Both the position numbers and the translations under genes were made by a program. Shown one piece after another: positions 51,863 to 62,092 of a stretch of DNA of 64,000 nt. Below the pieces are notes generated by a model, which was not told where the DNA came from, did no database searches, and saw nothing but the letters and a program-made list of their open reading frames with translations. The DNA comes from Mycolicibacterium sp. ND9-15 (GTDB lineage: Bacteria > Actinomycetota > Actinomycetes > Mycobacteriales > Mycobacteriaceae), in contig NZ_CP142362.1 in the NCBI RefSeq assembly GCF_035918395.1, forward strand, positions 3,075,501-3,139,500, given 5' to 3'. Numbering within the stretch: the first letter of the stretch is position 1; every line of letters starts with the position of its first letter.

Positions 51863-52303
51863 ATGGCTACCAGCGATTCCCGCGAGGTCGTGATCGACGC
51901 GAGCCCGGCCGAGATTCTCGACGTCATCGCCGACGTCGAGCGTGCACCGGAGTGGTCCTCCCAACACCAGGGCGCCGAGGTGCTCGACCGGCACGCCGAC
52001 GGGAGACCGTCGAAGGTCCGCATCAAGCTGAAAACCATGGGGATTTCCGACGAGCAGGTCGTGCAGTACACCTGGACCGAGAACAAGGCCGGCTGGACCT
52101 TGCTGGAATCCAGTCAGCTCAAAACCCAGGACGCGTCGTACACACTGACTCCCGACGGTGACAAGACCAAGGTGCGCTTCGAGATCACCGTCGACCCTGC
52201 CGTGCCGATCCCCGGCTTCGTGTTGAAGCGTGCCATGAAGGGCGGCCTGGAGTCGGCTACCGATGGTCTGCGCAAGCAGGTGCTGAAGCTTAAGAAGGGT
52301 TGA
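51863..52303 (+). CDS. SRPBCC (START-like) lipid-binding protein, Rv0854-like
   Basis: 146 residues. Polyketide_cyc2/START-type fold: 'SREVVIDASPAEILDVIADVERAPEWS' at the start and a long C-terminal helix 'KRAMKGGLESATDGLRKQVLK'. Probably binds a hydrophobic ligand. A close relative lies at 63230-63670 (shared REVV..AP..ILD..ADI..P.WS and EVLDR..DGRP..V plan). Divergent from the SnoaL gene by 31 bp. Confidence 0.9.
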   Translation: MATSDSREVVIDASPAEILDVIADVERAPEWSSQHQGAEVLDRHADGRPSKVRIKLKTMGISDEQVVQYTWTENKAGWTLLESSQLKTQDASYTLTPDGDKTKVRFEITVDPAVPIPGFVLKRAMKGGLESATDGLRKQVLKLKKG

Positions 52304-52366
52304 CGCTGCGCAGTTCGAACTCGCGAAATCCCCGCGCTGCGGTATCCCGGCTCATAGTCTCTTTGC

Positions 52367-54982
52367 GTGCGCTTGTCGTGGCCGTTAATTGGCCGCACGC
52401 AGGAGATGCGAACGATCGGGGCCGCTGTCGCGGGCCCGGATTTGTGCGGCGTTCTCCTTTGCGGATCCGAAGGCGTGGGCAAGAGCCGGCTCGCCCACGA
52501 GGCGTTGTCGGAGGCGGCGTCGCGAGGTTTCGAGACTCGATGGACGGCGGGCGCGTCCTCGGCCCGAGCGGTCCCGCTCGGCGCTTTCGCGGCCTGGGCG
52601 CCGGCGGGCGTCACGGACACCTTCCAGCTGCTGCGCGGGGTCATGGAGGCGCTGGCCCCCGCCTCGTCGACCGCCAGGGTGGTTCTCGGCGTCGACGACG
52701 CACACCTGCTCGACGATCTGTCGACCTTCGTCGTGCACCAGATTGTTCAGCGCGGCGCCGCCAAGGTGATCCTCACGGTTCGCGACGGTGAGCCGGTCCC
52801 CGCCGCTGTGCAGGAGTTGTGGACGGCCAACGAGTTCGGCCGACTCGATCTGCAGCATCTGTCGTTGAGCGAGACGGCCACATTGCTGGAAGCGACGTTG
52901 GGCGGCCCGGTGGCTTCTGATGCCGCTCGGCGGTTGTGGATGCTGACCTGCGGCAACGTTCTCTATCTGAGGAACATCGTCGAGCAGGAGGTCGCCGACG
53001 GCCGGATCGTGCGGGAAGACGGAGCGTGGCGCTGGGTCGGCGATCCGGTCATGCCGCCGGGCCTGATCGAGCTCATCGAGTCGCGCATCGGAGTCCTGCC
53101 GGCGCCGGTCGGTGACGTGATCGACGTGGTAGCTGTCGCAGAGCCGATCGACCTCGGCGCCCTCACGCGGATCACCGATGCGCCCGCCGTCGAGGAGGCC
53201 GAAACCCGTGGCCTGATTTGCCTGGAACCCGCGGGCGGCGGAATCGAAGTGCGGGTGGCGCATCCGCTCTACGCGGAGGTCCGCCGTAGGCGGGCGCCAT
53301 ACAGCCGGCTACGACGGCTCCGCGGATCGGTTGCGTCGGAACTCGCCGCATCGACTGATCCCGACGACGTAAGCGCCGTCGTGCGCCGTGCGACGTTGAG
53401 TCTCGAGTCCGATCTCGCACCCGAAGCCGATCTGCTCGTCAGAGCGGCCTACGGTGCTGTCTGGCTGGGAGACCTGGTCCTCGCGGATCGACTCGCAGAG
53501 GCAGCGATCCACGCCGGCGCGGCGGCGGAGCCGAACTTCGTTCGCGCGCACGCGCTTTCCTGGCTGGGCCGAGGCGAGGAGGCCGAGGATGTACTCGCCG
53601 GGATCGACACCAGCCTGCTGACCGACCATGACCGCGCCAGGCTCACCTTTCTACGGTCGAGCAACATGCTGTGGGCGCTCGGCGATCCGGCGCGCGCAAA
53701 GGCACTCATCGACGACGTTCTGCCCGCCACGCCCTCCGACGCCCGGGCCTACCTCGACGCCTTCCTCACCGTCTACTGGTTCGCGATGGATCAGCCGGCG
53801 AAGGCGCTGCGGGTCTCGAAAACCGTTGCCTTGGCGGATGTTCCTGTCGTCGGCGCCGAAGTAGCCTGGTCGCTTGCCCAGATCTGTGCGGATGCCGGAC
53901 GCACCGCGGACGCCATGGCGTACGCGGATTCCGGCTACTCCGTCGCGACTCGCACGCTCGACGCCCCGCAGATGAGGTTCAACATCGCGGATGCGCAAGT
54001 CAGTGCCTTGCTTCTCGCTGGCCTGGTCCAGGACGCGACGACGGTAGCCGAGCGGACCCGCGAACAAGCGGCCGATCTGCCAGGGGTCGCGCACCTGCTC
54101 GGCGCCGCGGTGGCCGGCCGGGCCGCGCTCGGCGCCGGTGATCTGCTCCGCGCATGCGCACTGCTCGAGCAGGCCGTCGACGGATTGCACGCAACACATC
54201 CCGACGGCTGGGGATACCGATACCGCATACCCCATGTGACCGCGCTCGCGATGCGCGGAATGACCCGAGAGGCGACCGCCGCGCAGACCACGCTGGCCAG
54301 GATGGCGCGCCGATTCCGCTTCCTGGACCACGACCAGTCGCTGATGCGAGCGTGGGTGGCGGCAAGTCAGGGCGCCGTCAGCGAGGCGATCACCATAGCG
54401 CTCTCAGCTGCTCGGCGAGCCTGCGCAGACGGGCAATTCGCGGCCGAGGCGCTTTGCCTGCAGACCGCCACACAATTCGGTGAGCGCAGCAGCGGGCCCA
54501 GGTTGCGCGAGCTCGAAGCCATGGTCGAGGGACCCCGTGCCGGCCTGGCCGCGCGATTTGCCGAGGCGCTGGGCAACGGTGATGCCGCCGGGTTGGACTC
54601 GGTGGCAGGGGAATTCGAGCACATAGGCGATCTCGTTGCGGCGATCGACGCGACCGCCCACGCTGCGCTGGCATACCGCCGAGAAGACAAGAGAGGCTCG
54701 GCGCTGGGATGCGTGAGCCGCGCCGTCGCCCTGGCCGAGCGGTGCGGCGCCAGCACTCCGGCGTTGCGTCAGGCCGCCGAACCCTTGCCGCTGACCGATC
54801 GCGAAGAGGAGATCGTGATGATGATCGGTGAGGGGCTGTCGAACCGCGCGGTCGCCCAGCGACTGACGTTGTCCGTGCGCACGGTCGAAAGTCACATCTA
54901 CCGGGCCATGGCGAAGACCGGCACCACCAGCCGCGAAGAACTCGCCGCGCTGCTACCTCACCGCACGGCCGCTAAGTACTGA
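52367..54982 (+). CDS. Large ATP-binding LuxR-family regulator (LAL/MalT-like)
   Basis: 871 residues from GTG 52367. N-terminal AAA/STAND ATPase with Walker A CGSEGVGKS (32-40) and Walker B-like VVLGVDDAHLLDD; a long helical TPR-like middle; C-terminal LuxR HTH 'LTDREEEIVMMIGEGLSNRA', 'LSVRTVESHIYRAMAKTG' (about 805-860). Such proteins activate transcription after sensing a ligand. It precedes a small gene and an ABC exporter that are its likely targets. Confidence 0.92.
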   Translation: MRLSWPLIGRTQEMRTIGAAVAGPDLCGVLLCGSEGVGKSRLAHEALSEAASRGFETRWTAGASSARAVPLGAFAAWAPAGVTDTFQLLRGVMEALAPASSTARVVLGVDDAHLLDDLSTFVVHQIVQRGAAKVILTVRDGEPVPAAVQELWTANEFGRLDLQHLSLSETATLLEATLGGPVASDAARRLWMLTCGNVLYLRNIVEQEVADGRIVREDGAWRWVGDPVMPPGLIELIESRIGVLPAPVGDVIDVVAVAEPIDLGALTRITDAPAVEEAETRGLICLEPAGGGIEVRVAHPLYAEVRRRRAPYSRLRRLRGSVASELAASTDPDDVSAVVRRATLSLESDLAPEADLLVRAAYGAVWLGDLVLADRLAEAAIHAGAAAEPNFVRAHALSWLGRGEEAEDVLAGIDTSLLTDHDRARLTFLRSSNMLWALGDPARAKALIDDVLPATPSDARAYLDAFLTVYWFAMDQPAKALRVSKTVALADVPVVGAEVAWSLAQICADAGRTADAMAYADSGYSVATRTLDAPQMRFNIADAQVSALLLAGLVQDATTVAERTREQAADLPGVAHLLGAAVAGRAALGAGDLLRACALLEQAVDGLHATHPDGWGYRYRIPHVTALAMRGMTREATAAQTTLARMARRFRFLDHDQSLMRAWVAASQGAVSEAITIALSAARRACADGQFAAEALCLQTATQFGERSSGPRLRELEAMVEGPRAGLAARFAEALGNGDAAGLDSVAGEFEHIGDLVAAIDATAHAALAYRREDKRGSALGCVSRAVALAERCGASTPALRQAAEPLPLTDREEEIVMMIGEGLSNRAVAQRLTLSVRTVESHIYRAMAKTGTTSREELAALLPHRTAAKY

Positions 54983-55081
54983 TCGGCTCCAGACCGCACA
55001 GATTGCAGTGGCGGCCTACTGCGTTCGTCGCGACGTACCCGAATGACGATTGGACGCAACTGACGAGTGAGGAGGCACGAA

Positions 55082-55405
55082 GTGGCCGATTTGTTCACGG
55101 TTCCGACCGATCATCTAGAAGCCGTCGAAAATACCGGGCAATCAGTTGAGAAAGCCTGCGACCCGGTGGTCATCACGGTGCGAGAAGTGGCCTTCAGCAC
55201 CGCAGCGGCTGCGGCGCCGGCCCGCACCCGGCCCGCTTATGGCGTGATCGCCGCCGTGCGCGCGCTGCTGTCGACTCACGCCCAGGTTGCGGTGCCGGCA
55301 GAGGAGCACGCTCCGCCACGGCACTATCCGCCACATCACTATCCGCCACGTCGCGAAGCCTTCCTCGAATCCGCCGCCATGGCGCGAGAGATGCGAAGGC
55401 TGTGA
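55082..55405 (+). CDS. Small hypothetical protein with His/Pro-rich motif
   Basis: 107 residues from GTG 55082, with GGAGG at 55071-55075. N terminus ADLFTVPTDHLEAVENTG, a central Ala-rich helix, then HAPPRHYPPHHYPPRREAF. Two copies of the CACTATCCGCCAC DNA repeat encode HYPPH/HYPPR and give a His-rich stretch that could bind metal ions. Overlaps the ABC ATPase start by 4 bp (GTGA), so it is the first gene of the exporter operon and may be its sensor or accessory protein. No known family. Confidence 0.65.
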   Translation: MADLFTVPTDHLEAVENTGQSVEKACDPVVITVREVAFSTAAAAAPARTRPAYGVIAAVRALLSTHAQVAVPAEEHAPPRHYPPHHYPPRREAFLESAAMAREMRRL

Positions 55406-56139
55406 CCTTGTTCCAAGACCGATGCGAGTATCGCGACATCGCGCCGGTGCTCAAGCTCGAGGGCGTGACGAAGAGTTACCGCCGGGGCGACGAGCGGGTG
55501 CACGCGCTGAGCGATCTCGACTTGACGTTGGCGGCAGGTGAATTCGTCGTCGTGAGCGGACCGTCGGGGTCTGGCAAGTCGACGCTCCTGCATGTCGCCG
55601 GTGGCCTGGACGCACCGGACACCGGCACGGTTGCCGTTGCCGGACAAGACCTGTGGACGATGAGAGCCGGCGCGCGTGCCGCGTTCCGGCGGCGCAACCT
55701 CGGATTCGTGTTCCAGTTCTTCAACCTGGTGCCAATGCTGACCGCGGTCCAGAACGTGTCCTTGCCACTGGTGCTCGACGGCATGCCGACGCGAGTTGCG
55801 GATGCGCGCGCGGAGGCGTTACTGCACCGGGTGGGGCTCGCCGACCGGGTCGCGCACCTGCCGGCCGAACTGTCGGGCGGACAGATGCAACGGGTGGCGG
55901 TGGCGCGCGCTCTGGTGGCCCGACCTGCCATCATCCTCGCCGATGAGCCGACGGGGAACCTGGATCGTCATTCGTCGATCGAGGTCTTGGAACTCCTGCG
56001 CTCGCTGTCGGACGAAGACGGTGCGGCGGTCGTGATGGTGACCCACGACCAAACGGCGGCCCGCTACGGCTCCCGTGAACTACACCTTGTCGACGGGTGC
56101 GCGTACGAGGTCGACGCCGCCCCTGTCGGGGAGAGGTGA
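55402..56139 (+). CDS. ABC exporter ATP-binding protein (MacB/LolD type)
   Basis: 245 residues. Walker [11 protein letters not shown]-loop region [13 protein letters not shown], signature [15 protein letters not shown], Walker [14 protein letters not shown]-loop [10 protein letters not shown]. Sequence type is that of ATPases paired with FtsX/MacB permeases. GTG 55402 overlaps the preceding stop (GTGA); stop overlaps the permease ATG (TGATG). Confidence 0.95.
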   Translation: MTLFQDRCEYRDIAPVLKLEGVTKSYRRGDERVHALSDLDLTLAAGEFVVVSGPSGSGKSTLLHVAGGLDAPDTGTVAVAGQDLWTMRAGARAAFRRRNLGFVFQFFNLVPMLTAVQNVSLPLVLDGMPTRVADARAEALLHRVGLADRVAHLPAELSGGQMQRVAVARALVARPAIILADEPTGNLDRHSSIEVLELLRSLSDEDGAAVVMVTHDQTAARYGSRELHLVDGCAYEVDAAPVGER

Positions 56140-58697
56140 TGCATCGGCTGCGCGGCGTATGGGTGCCGTTTCAGCGGATCCACCTCGCCGCGTTGATCGC
56201 AGACTGGCGCCGGACGCTGCTCAGCGTGATCGGTGTCGCCGTCGGGGTGACCGTGGTGGTCGGGTCGCTGATACTCAAGGCCGAACTCCTGCGCCCGTTC
56301 GACTCGTATGGGCCCTCGCTCACCCACGCCGCCGCCGCCGGGGTCGTCGAGGTCAGCCCGAATGTGGGTGGCCGGTTGCCGATCGACACCGTCGACCGGC
56401 TGCGCGCCGAGGTCACGGGGGCGCGGGCCGTCATCCCGGTCGTCGCCGGCTTGACGCCGGTGGACGTCGCGGGCGACGAGCAGGGTTTCTTCCTGCTCGG
56501 CGGGTCCTGCCAAATCGAGTTGCTGGTCGGCCCTTTCAACTGCGAACAGCGCACTCGAGGCGAGAAGCCCGCTGACGGTCCAGGTGTACCACTGCAGATG
56601 GCGACGGTCGTCGCCGAGCGTCATGGCTTGCGGCTCGGGGACGAATTACGCATCCCCGGCCTGCCACCGGGCTCGGCACATCTGGGTTGGACGTTCCCGG
56701 AGTTCGACCGCGTCGAGGCCATCAACAACGGCTACGTGCTGTTCGCGCCCTCCTGGGAGACCGCCGCGCGCATGCTCTCCACACCGGGCTACGTCACCGC
56801 CGCGTTCGTGCTGCCCAGACCCGGCGCGCCGATCATGACCGAGATCGATCGCGTCATCGCCGGTATCGCGACGGCGGGTCCGCCCCGGCCGCATCTGCCT
56901 GCGGTGCTGGAGAACGGTAGGCCGAGCTTCAACTTGACGGTGCTGGCAGGAGTGTTGATCGGCTTTCTCATCGCCGTCAACACCATCCTGCTCGCGGTCG
57001 AGGACCGCCGGGCGGTGATGGGAAGCATCGGCGCGATGGGCGCGAAGCCGGTCGGCTTGTTCGCCGGCATGCTCGGCGAAGGCGCCGTGGTAGGAGTACT
57101 CGGGGGACTGGCGGGGGTGCCGAGCGGCTTTCTGCTCGGGACGTATCTGGTGCATCGGCACGGCCAAGCCATTTTGGCCGGCTCCGGCGCCACCCCCGTA
57201 GCGCATTTCACGCCGAGCTTGATCGCGATCGGCGCGGCCGCGGGTACCGTCTCGGGAGTCCTCGCCATGATCGGGCCGGCCCTGCGACTCGTCCGTGAAG
57301 GCCCGTTGGCCTCGATGGCCGGCGCCGGCGGGATGCAGCGCGTGAGGACGATCCCGGTGTGGCCGCTCGTCATCGGCGCAGCGATGCTGGCGGCCTCCCA
57401 CGTCGCGCTGCGGATTTTCGAGCGCGGGTCGCTACCGCTGAACGTCGGCATCAACGGCATCGCGCTCGGGCTCTATGGAGTCGCGTTTGTGGCGCTGTGG
57501 ATCGCTCCGCGCGGAGCGGGGCCGCTGATCGAGTTGCTGACCGCCGTCCGACCAGACGCCGGGCGCCTGCTGCGTGCCGATGTCCGGCGTTACACGCTGC
57601 TGTTCGCGATGTCCGTCGCCCTGCTCACCGTCGGCAGCGGCTTGGCCATCGGCTCACATGGCATGCAACTGCTCGCCAGCTCACAGGTGGCAGAGCAGAA
57701 AACGGACCGCTTGCCCGCGGCCTTGCTCGTCACGGCCCAATCGGTGCTCGATCAGCGAGACGGCCACCTCGCGGACTCCACGTTCGAGTTGGTGGCCGGT
57801 GCCGCCGACGGCCACAACACGTCGGCGCGCTGGCGGTCGACCATCTCGTCAGGGACGTTGTCGCGCCTTGTCATCGGTGTGACGCCGGGCGATTGGTACA
57901 GCCGAGCGCGCTATCAACCGACCGGTGCCGACGATGAAATGTGGCAGGGCCTGCGCGACGGGCAGATCGGCTTGAGCGAGGTCGCCTCCAGTCGGCTGGG
58001 CGTCACCGCGGGCGATACGGTCGAACTGCCGACGGTCGACGGAGCGAAGCGGTACCGCGTGGCCGGGGTCTTTCACCCGCGGATGATCGACGACACGGCG
58101 GTGGGCGACATCGTCCTGACGTCAGAACAGCTGGCGCGCACCGACTGGGCAGCCGTCCGCGACCAGGCCGCGGTGCGCTATTCGTCTCCCGCCGAGGCAA
58201 CCGTCCATCGTCGGGACTTCCTGGATCTCGATGCCGGACTTGCGGTTTACGATGACGAGCAGTGGCGTTCGGTGGCCGCGCAGGGGATCACCCGCTTCCT
58301 GGAGCCGTTCACAATCAGCGGGTACATCGTGATGGCGCTGGCGGGCCTGAGCGTGCTGAATGTGTTCGTACTCGGACTCGTACAACGCAAGCGGGAGCGC
58401 GCGGCGTTGCGCGCGATCGGTGTGACACCGTGGCAGGAGCAGGCGGTCGTGCTCGCGCATGCCGGCCTACTCGGCCTCGCTGCCGCCGTCTTCGGTTCGT
58501 TGGGCGGCCTCGGTCTGACGTATCTGTGGACGCTGGGCTCGCCGGTGTACTACGGCATCAAGGTCCACTGGGCGGTGCTGGACGGGCCATTACGAAGCGG
58601 CGTCGTGGCGGTGATCGTGCTCGTGCTGGCTGCGGCCGTCTATCCGGTCTTTCATGCGCGACGGTTGGAAGCGGTCGACGTGCTGCGAACCGCTTGA
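56139..58697 (+). CDS. FtsX-like ABC transporter permease
   Basis: 852 residues from ATG 56139 (TGATG with the ATPase stop). Ten-helix-type MacB/FtsX architecture: N-terminal helix 'LLSVIGVAVGVTVVVGSLIL', periplasmic domain (about 40-255), a first FtsX core 'LAGVLIGFLIAVNTILLAVEDRR' near 280, central linker, second periplasmic domain, and the second FtsX core 'ISGYIVMALAGLSVLNVFVL' near 745 with RKRERAALRAIGVTPWQ. Exports a lipid, peptide or drug, or acts in mechanotransduction. Confidence 0.93.
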   Translation: MHRLRGVWVPFQRIHLAALIADWRRTLLSVIGVAVGVTVVVGSLILKAELLRPFDSYGPSLTHAAAAGVVEVSPNVGGRLPIDTVDRLRAEVTGARAVIPVVAGLTPVDVAGDEQGFFLLGGSCQIELLVGPFNCEQRTRGEKPADGPGVPLQMATVVAERHGLRLGDELRIPGLPPGSAHLGWTFPEFDRVEAINNGYVLFAPSWETAARMLSTPGYVTAAFVLPRPGAPIMTEIDRVIAGIATAGPPRPHLPAVLENGRPSFNLTVLAGVLIGFLIAVNTILLAVEDRRAVMGSIGAMGAKPVGLFAGMLGEGAVVGVLGGLAGVPSGFLLGTYLVHRHGQAILAGSGATPVAHFTPSLIAIGAAAGTVSGVLAMIGPALRLVREGPLASMAGAGGMQRVRTIPVWPLVIGAAMLAASHVALRIFERGSLPLNVGINGIALGLYGVAFVALWIAPRGAGPLIELLTAVRPDAGRLLRADVRRYTLLFAMSVALLTVGSGLAIGSHGMQLLASSQVAEQKTDRLPAALLVTAQSVLDQRDGHLADSTFELVAGAADGHNTSARWRSTISSGTLSRLVIGVTPGDWYSRARYQPTGADDEMWQGLRDGQIGLSEVASSRLGVTAGDTVELPTVDGAKRYRVAGVFHPRMIDDTAVGDIVLTSEQLARTDWAAVRDQAAVRYSSPAEATVHRRDFLDLDAGLAVYDDEQWRSVAAQGITRFLEPFTISGYIVMALAGLSVLNVFVLGLVQRKRERAALRAIGVTPWQEQAVVLAHAGLLGLAAAVFGSLGGLGLTYLWTLGSPVYYGIKVHWAVLDGPLRSGVVAVIVLVLAAAVYPVFHARRLEAVDVLRTA

Positions 58698-58743
58698 GGT
58701 GAGCGGCGGATTGGACGTCAGCCTGCGAGGGGTAGGCTGGCGT

Positions 58744-61700
58744 TCAATCTTGTTGGCTCGCATTGGCTTCGTCGGCCTCCCGCATGGCTTCGGCCCAGGC
58801 GATATGTCCTTTGAAACCAAGCAATTCCGCCGTCGCGCGGTAGCGACTCACCAGGTCCCGGTAGGCAAGATCGTCGCCGCGTGCCCGGGCTACCAGCGTG
58901 CGCAACCGCAGTAGCGTGATGTCGACGACCGCCGAACCATTGTCTGCAGGCAGGTTCGTTAACCGATCGATCGCCTCTTGGGCTTCGGCCACATCTCCCT
59001 CGGCGCCCCGCTCCAGCAGCGCCTCCACCAGTACGCCGGTCCCGAAAACGACATATCCGACCCGCGCCGCCTGGTGCAGTTCGGTCACGGCTTCTCGCAT
59101 GACACCGATGGCAGCTTCCCGATCGCCGCGTCTGGCCCTCTCCGGGGCGGCCAGCAACTCGGTGAGCGGGATCAAGGAGGGAATACGCTCGCGCAACCTG
59201 TCGCGGACCTGCATCATCAGGTCCAGCCCGCGGTGACGATCGGCTTCGGCGTCCCGATATAGCAGCGCGCAAGCCAACGAGAACTCGGCGAAGATCACCG
59301 CGATATCGCTGCTGGCCCGTTGGGCGGTCTGCACCGCCTCCTCGCACGTGAGCAGCGCCGAGTCATCGGGCCGAAGCACGCCATAGGTTGTCGCGGCACC
59401 GTAGGTCCAGCCGACGACAAGCGCGAGAGTTGTCGGGTCGCTGTGTCGGGCCATCGCGAGGGCGTCGTGGAGGTCTTGGCGCCAGCCGGGACGGCCCAGC
59501 CACCACCGGGCGACACCGCGCCATGCCAACGCGGCCGCCAGCGGTGATCCCAGACCGAAGCCGGCCCCCTTGGCGGGGTCACCGCCGGCCAGGTCGACGA
59601 CGGTCTGCGACCACCGCAAGATCTCCCCGAATGCACCGACGTTGAACCAGTTGAGGAAACCGATGAACGCCAAACCCATGGTCAAGGTGGGATCGCCGAT
59701 CGACTCGAGCAGTGCCATCTGTTCGGACGCCAGCCGGGATCCCTCGCGCGAACGCCCCGCGTAGAGGAGCTCGGATGCCAGCCCGGTCATGCCGATGGCC
59801 AGCGAGACCTTGTCACCGGCTGCGCTGCACAACTCCTGTAGCTCAGCGAAGCGGCCTCGGCTTTCCTGGACTGCTCGGGCTTGGAAGTCGGTGGCGCACA
59901 GCATGGTTCGCGGCGCGATGCGCATCGACAGTCGGTCGGTGTCGTCGACAGGCAGCGTGTCGGCGATGCGGCGGGCCCGCTCCCAGCTGACCCGCGCAGC
60001 GTGGACATCGCGGTTGGCTGACCACGCACCTGCGCGCATGTGCCAGCCATACGCCGCGTGCAGCTCGCCCGCTGCTTCGAGGTGTTCGGCGACCAGCGCC
60101 GCGTTCTCCTCCACCGAGTCGGACGCACGCTCCTGGATTGCTCCGGCCAGACGCCGGTGCCACTGGGTGCGATCGGATTTGAGCTGCGATTCGTAGGCCA
60201 CCGCACGGATCAGCGGATGCCGGAACGCGTACCCCGGGCTGCGAGTGAAGCGCACCTGATCGATCAACTCCGCGTCCAGCAGCTCATCGACCTCTGCATC
60301 GATGCCTAACGCGGCGAGCAGCTCTGCATCGAAGCGCGCGCCGATCACGGACGCCGCGGTCAGTGTCCGCTTGGCCCTGGTGCTCAGCCGGTCGATGCGC
60401 GCCTCGATGGTCGCCTGCACCGTGGCCGGAACACTCACTTCGGCGACATCCACCCGACAGACATAGTCGCCGCGCTCACCGGCCAGCACACCGCGCTGGG
60501 CCAACTCACGCACCATCTCCTCGGCGAAAAACGGGTTTCCCGCAGCGCGCTCGGCGATGATCGCCGCCAGCTCACCCACCGAGGGATCTGAACCCAGCAG
60601 CTCGACGATCAGTGCGATGCTGTCCGAATCACCTAGGGGGGCAAGCGCGATCGTCTGGGCGCCGTGCACCCGTGTCAGAACACCCTGGTATTCGGGGCGG
60701 GCGGTGATGAGCACCATCAACGGCGTCTGCGGGATGACGGCCAGGAGTTCGGCGATCATCGATTCGCTGACCTCATCGATCCAGTGCACATCCTCGATGA
60801 TGAAAAGCACCGGTTCGGTGCGGGCCAACGACGCGGCGTTGATCAGCGCCCTCAACCGGCGCCGTCGCGCGTCCGGGTCGATCTGGGGCAGCGGCGCATC
60901 CGCGTCGGCGATGCCAAGCAGATCATCGAGCAGCAACAGATCCTGCGGGTCGGCATCGCGAAGTCGCGCACGCACCTGGGCGCGGGCGGCTTCGCCTTCG
61001 AGGTCGGTTATCCCGATCCATGCCCGTAGCAGTCGCGCCACCACATGAAAAGAAGCGTCGCTGGTGTGCGACTCGCAGAAGGTCCACAGCACTTCGAGCC
61101 CATGTCCTGCGGCCGACGCCGCCAACTCTCTGGCCGCTCGGCTCTTGCCGATTCCCGGCGGGCCCACGACGGTCACCACACTGCCGCGGCCCCCGATCGT
61201 GCGGTCGACCATCGCGTCGAGCGCCGCCATCTCCCAGCCTCGACCGAACATGCTCGCCTCGGGGCGCGCGATCACAGCGTCGCGCGGGCCGATCGCCAGC
61301 AGACGGCGCGCGGAAACCGGTGCGTCGGTCCCCTTGATGTGCACCCACTCCGGCTCACCGAGCGTCGCCGTGCGCTCGACCAGATTCGCGGTCGACTCCG
61401 AGAGCATCACCCCGCCCGGGGGCGCCGCGGATTCCATCCGCTGCGCGAAGCCGACTTGACGACCCATCGCGGCGTACCCCAGAGTCCCCGAACCGATGTC
61501 GCCGGCGATCACCTGACCTGAATTCAGGCCGATGCGCACACGCAGATCGATTCCGTCGCGGTGCTGCACGTCGGTGGCCAGCCGCTTGACCTCGTCCTGG
61601 ATCGCCAGTGCCGCCAAACAGGCTCGGAAAGCGTGATCCTCGAACGCGATTGGGGCGCCGAATAGTGCCATCACTCCGTCTCCGGTGTACTCCACCGTTC

Positions 61701-61983
61701 CGCCGCCGTAGCGTTGCACCACCGCCGCCGACCGCTCGACAAGCTCGGTCATGATCCCGCGAAATCGTTCCAAGTCGAGTGCGGCAGCGATATCCATCGA
61801 GCGCACTACGTCGGCGAACAACACCGTCACCTGCTTGTACTCGGCCGCATCGGTTGACGCCAGCAGCGGAGTCCCGCAGGCGTCACAGAATCGAGCGCCC
61901 TCGTGTGGTGCCGCCCCGCAGGACCGGCACAGCGCTGCCGCCGACGTCAATAGCATCACCGCCGATCCGGGCGGCGCATGCAT
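58744..61983 (-). CDS. Adenylate/guanylate cyclase domain protein with STAND ATPase and TPR region
   Basis: 1079 residues from ATG 61983 (ATG 61956 also possible). Zinc ribbon (C19, C22, C33, C36), class III nucleotide cyclase domain (about 48-225) with metal aspartates D58 (VLFADVVRSMD) and D102 (YTGDGVMALFG), STAND-type ATPase with Walker A VGPPGIGKS (273-281) and DVHWIDE (Walker B), then a ~600-residue helical TPR-like region. This is a mycobacterial regulator architecture (as in Rv0891c/Rv1358-like proteins), probably signalling cAMP and protein contacts. Convergent with the permease; divergent from the CoA-transferase-like gene. Confidence 0.9.
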   Translation of the reverse strand: MHAPPGSAVMLLTSAAALCRSCGAAPHEGARFCDACGTPLLASTDAAEYKQVTVLFADVVRSMDIAAALDLERFRGIMTELVERSAAVVQRYGGGTVEYTGDGVMALFGAPIAFEDHAFRACLAALAIQDEVKRLATDVQHRDGIDLRVRIGLNSGQVIAGDIGSGTLGYAAMGRQVGFAQRMESAAPPGGVMLSESTANLVERTATLGEPEWVHIKGTDAPVSARRLLAIGPRDAVIARPEASMFGRGWEMAALDAMVDRTIGGRGSVVTVVGPPGIGKSRAARELAASAAGHGLEVLWTFCESHTSDASFHVVARLLRAWIGITDLEGEAARAQVRARLRDADPQDLLLLDDLLGIADADAPLPQIDPDARRRRLRALINAASLARTEPVLFIIEDVHWIDEVSESMIAELLAVIPQTPLMVLITARPEYQGVLTRVHGAQTIALAPLGDSDSIALIVELLGSDPSVGELAAIIAERAAGNPFFAEEMVRELAQRGVLAGERGDYVCRVDVAEVSVPATVQATIEARIDRLSTRAKRTLTAASVIGARFDAELLAALGIDAEVDELLDAELIDQVRFTRSPGYAFRHPLIRAVAYESQLKSDRTQWHRRLAGAIQERASDSVEENAALVAEHLEAAGELHAAYGWHMRAGAWSANRDVHAARVSWERARRIADTLPVDDTDRLSMRIAPRTMLCATDFQARAVQESRGRFAELQELCSAAGDKVSLAIGMTGLASELLYAGRSREGSRLASEQMALLESIGDPTLTMGLAFIGFLNWFNVGAFGEILRWSQTVVDLAGGDPAKGAGFGLGSPLAAALAWRGVARWWLGRPGWRQDLHDALAMARHSDPTTLALVVGWTYGAATTYGVLRPDDSALLTCEEAVQTAQRASSDIAVIFAEFSLACALLYRDAEADRHRGLDLMMQVRDRLRERIPSLIPLTELLAAPERARRGDREAAIGVMREAVTELHQAARVGYVVFGTGVLVEALLERGAEGDVAEAQEAIDRLTNLPADNGSAVVDITLLRLRTLVARARGDDLAYRDLVSRYRATAELLGFKGHIAWAEAMREADEANASQQD

Positions 61984-62092
61984 GGACCGCCCGATTCGCC
62001 AAGCGTATGACCGCAGCTCGGTGGGAGTGAGAAGAAGTGACGATATTGACGGCGAGCCCTCGAAGCGGACGCCGCTAGTAGCGTGAGGTCGC

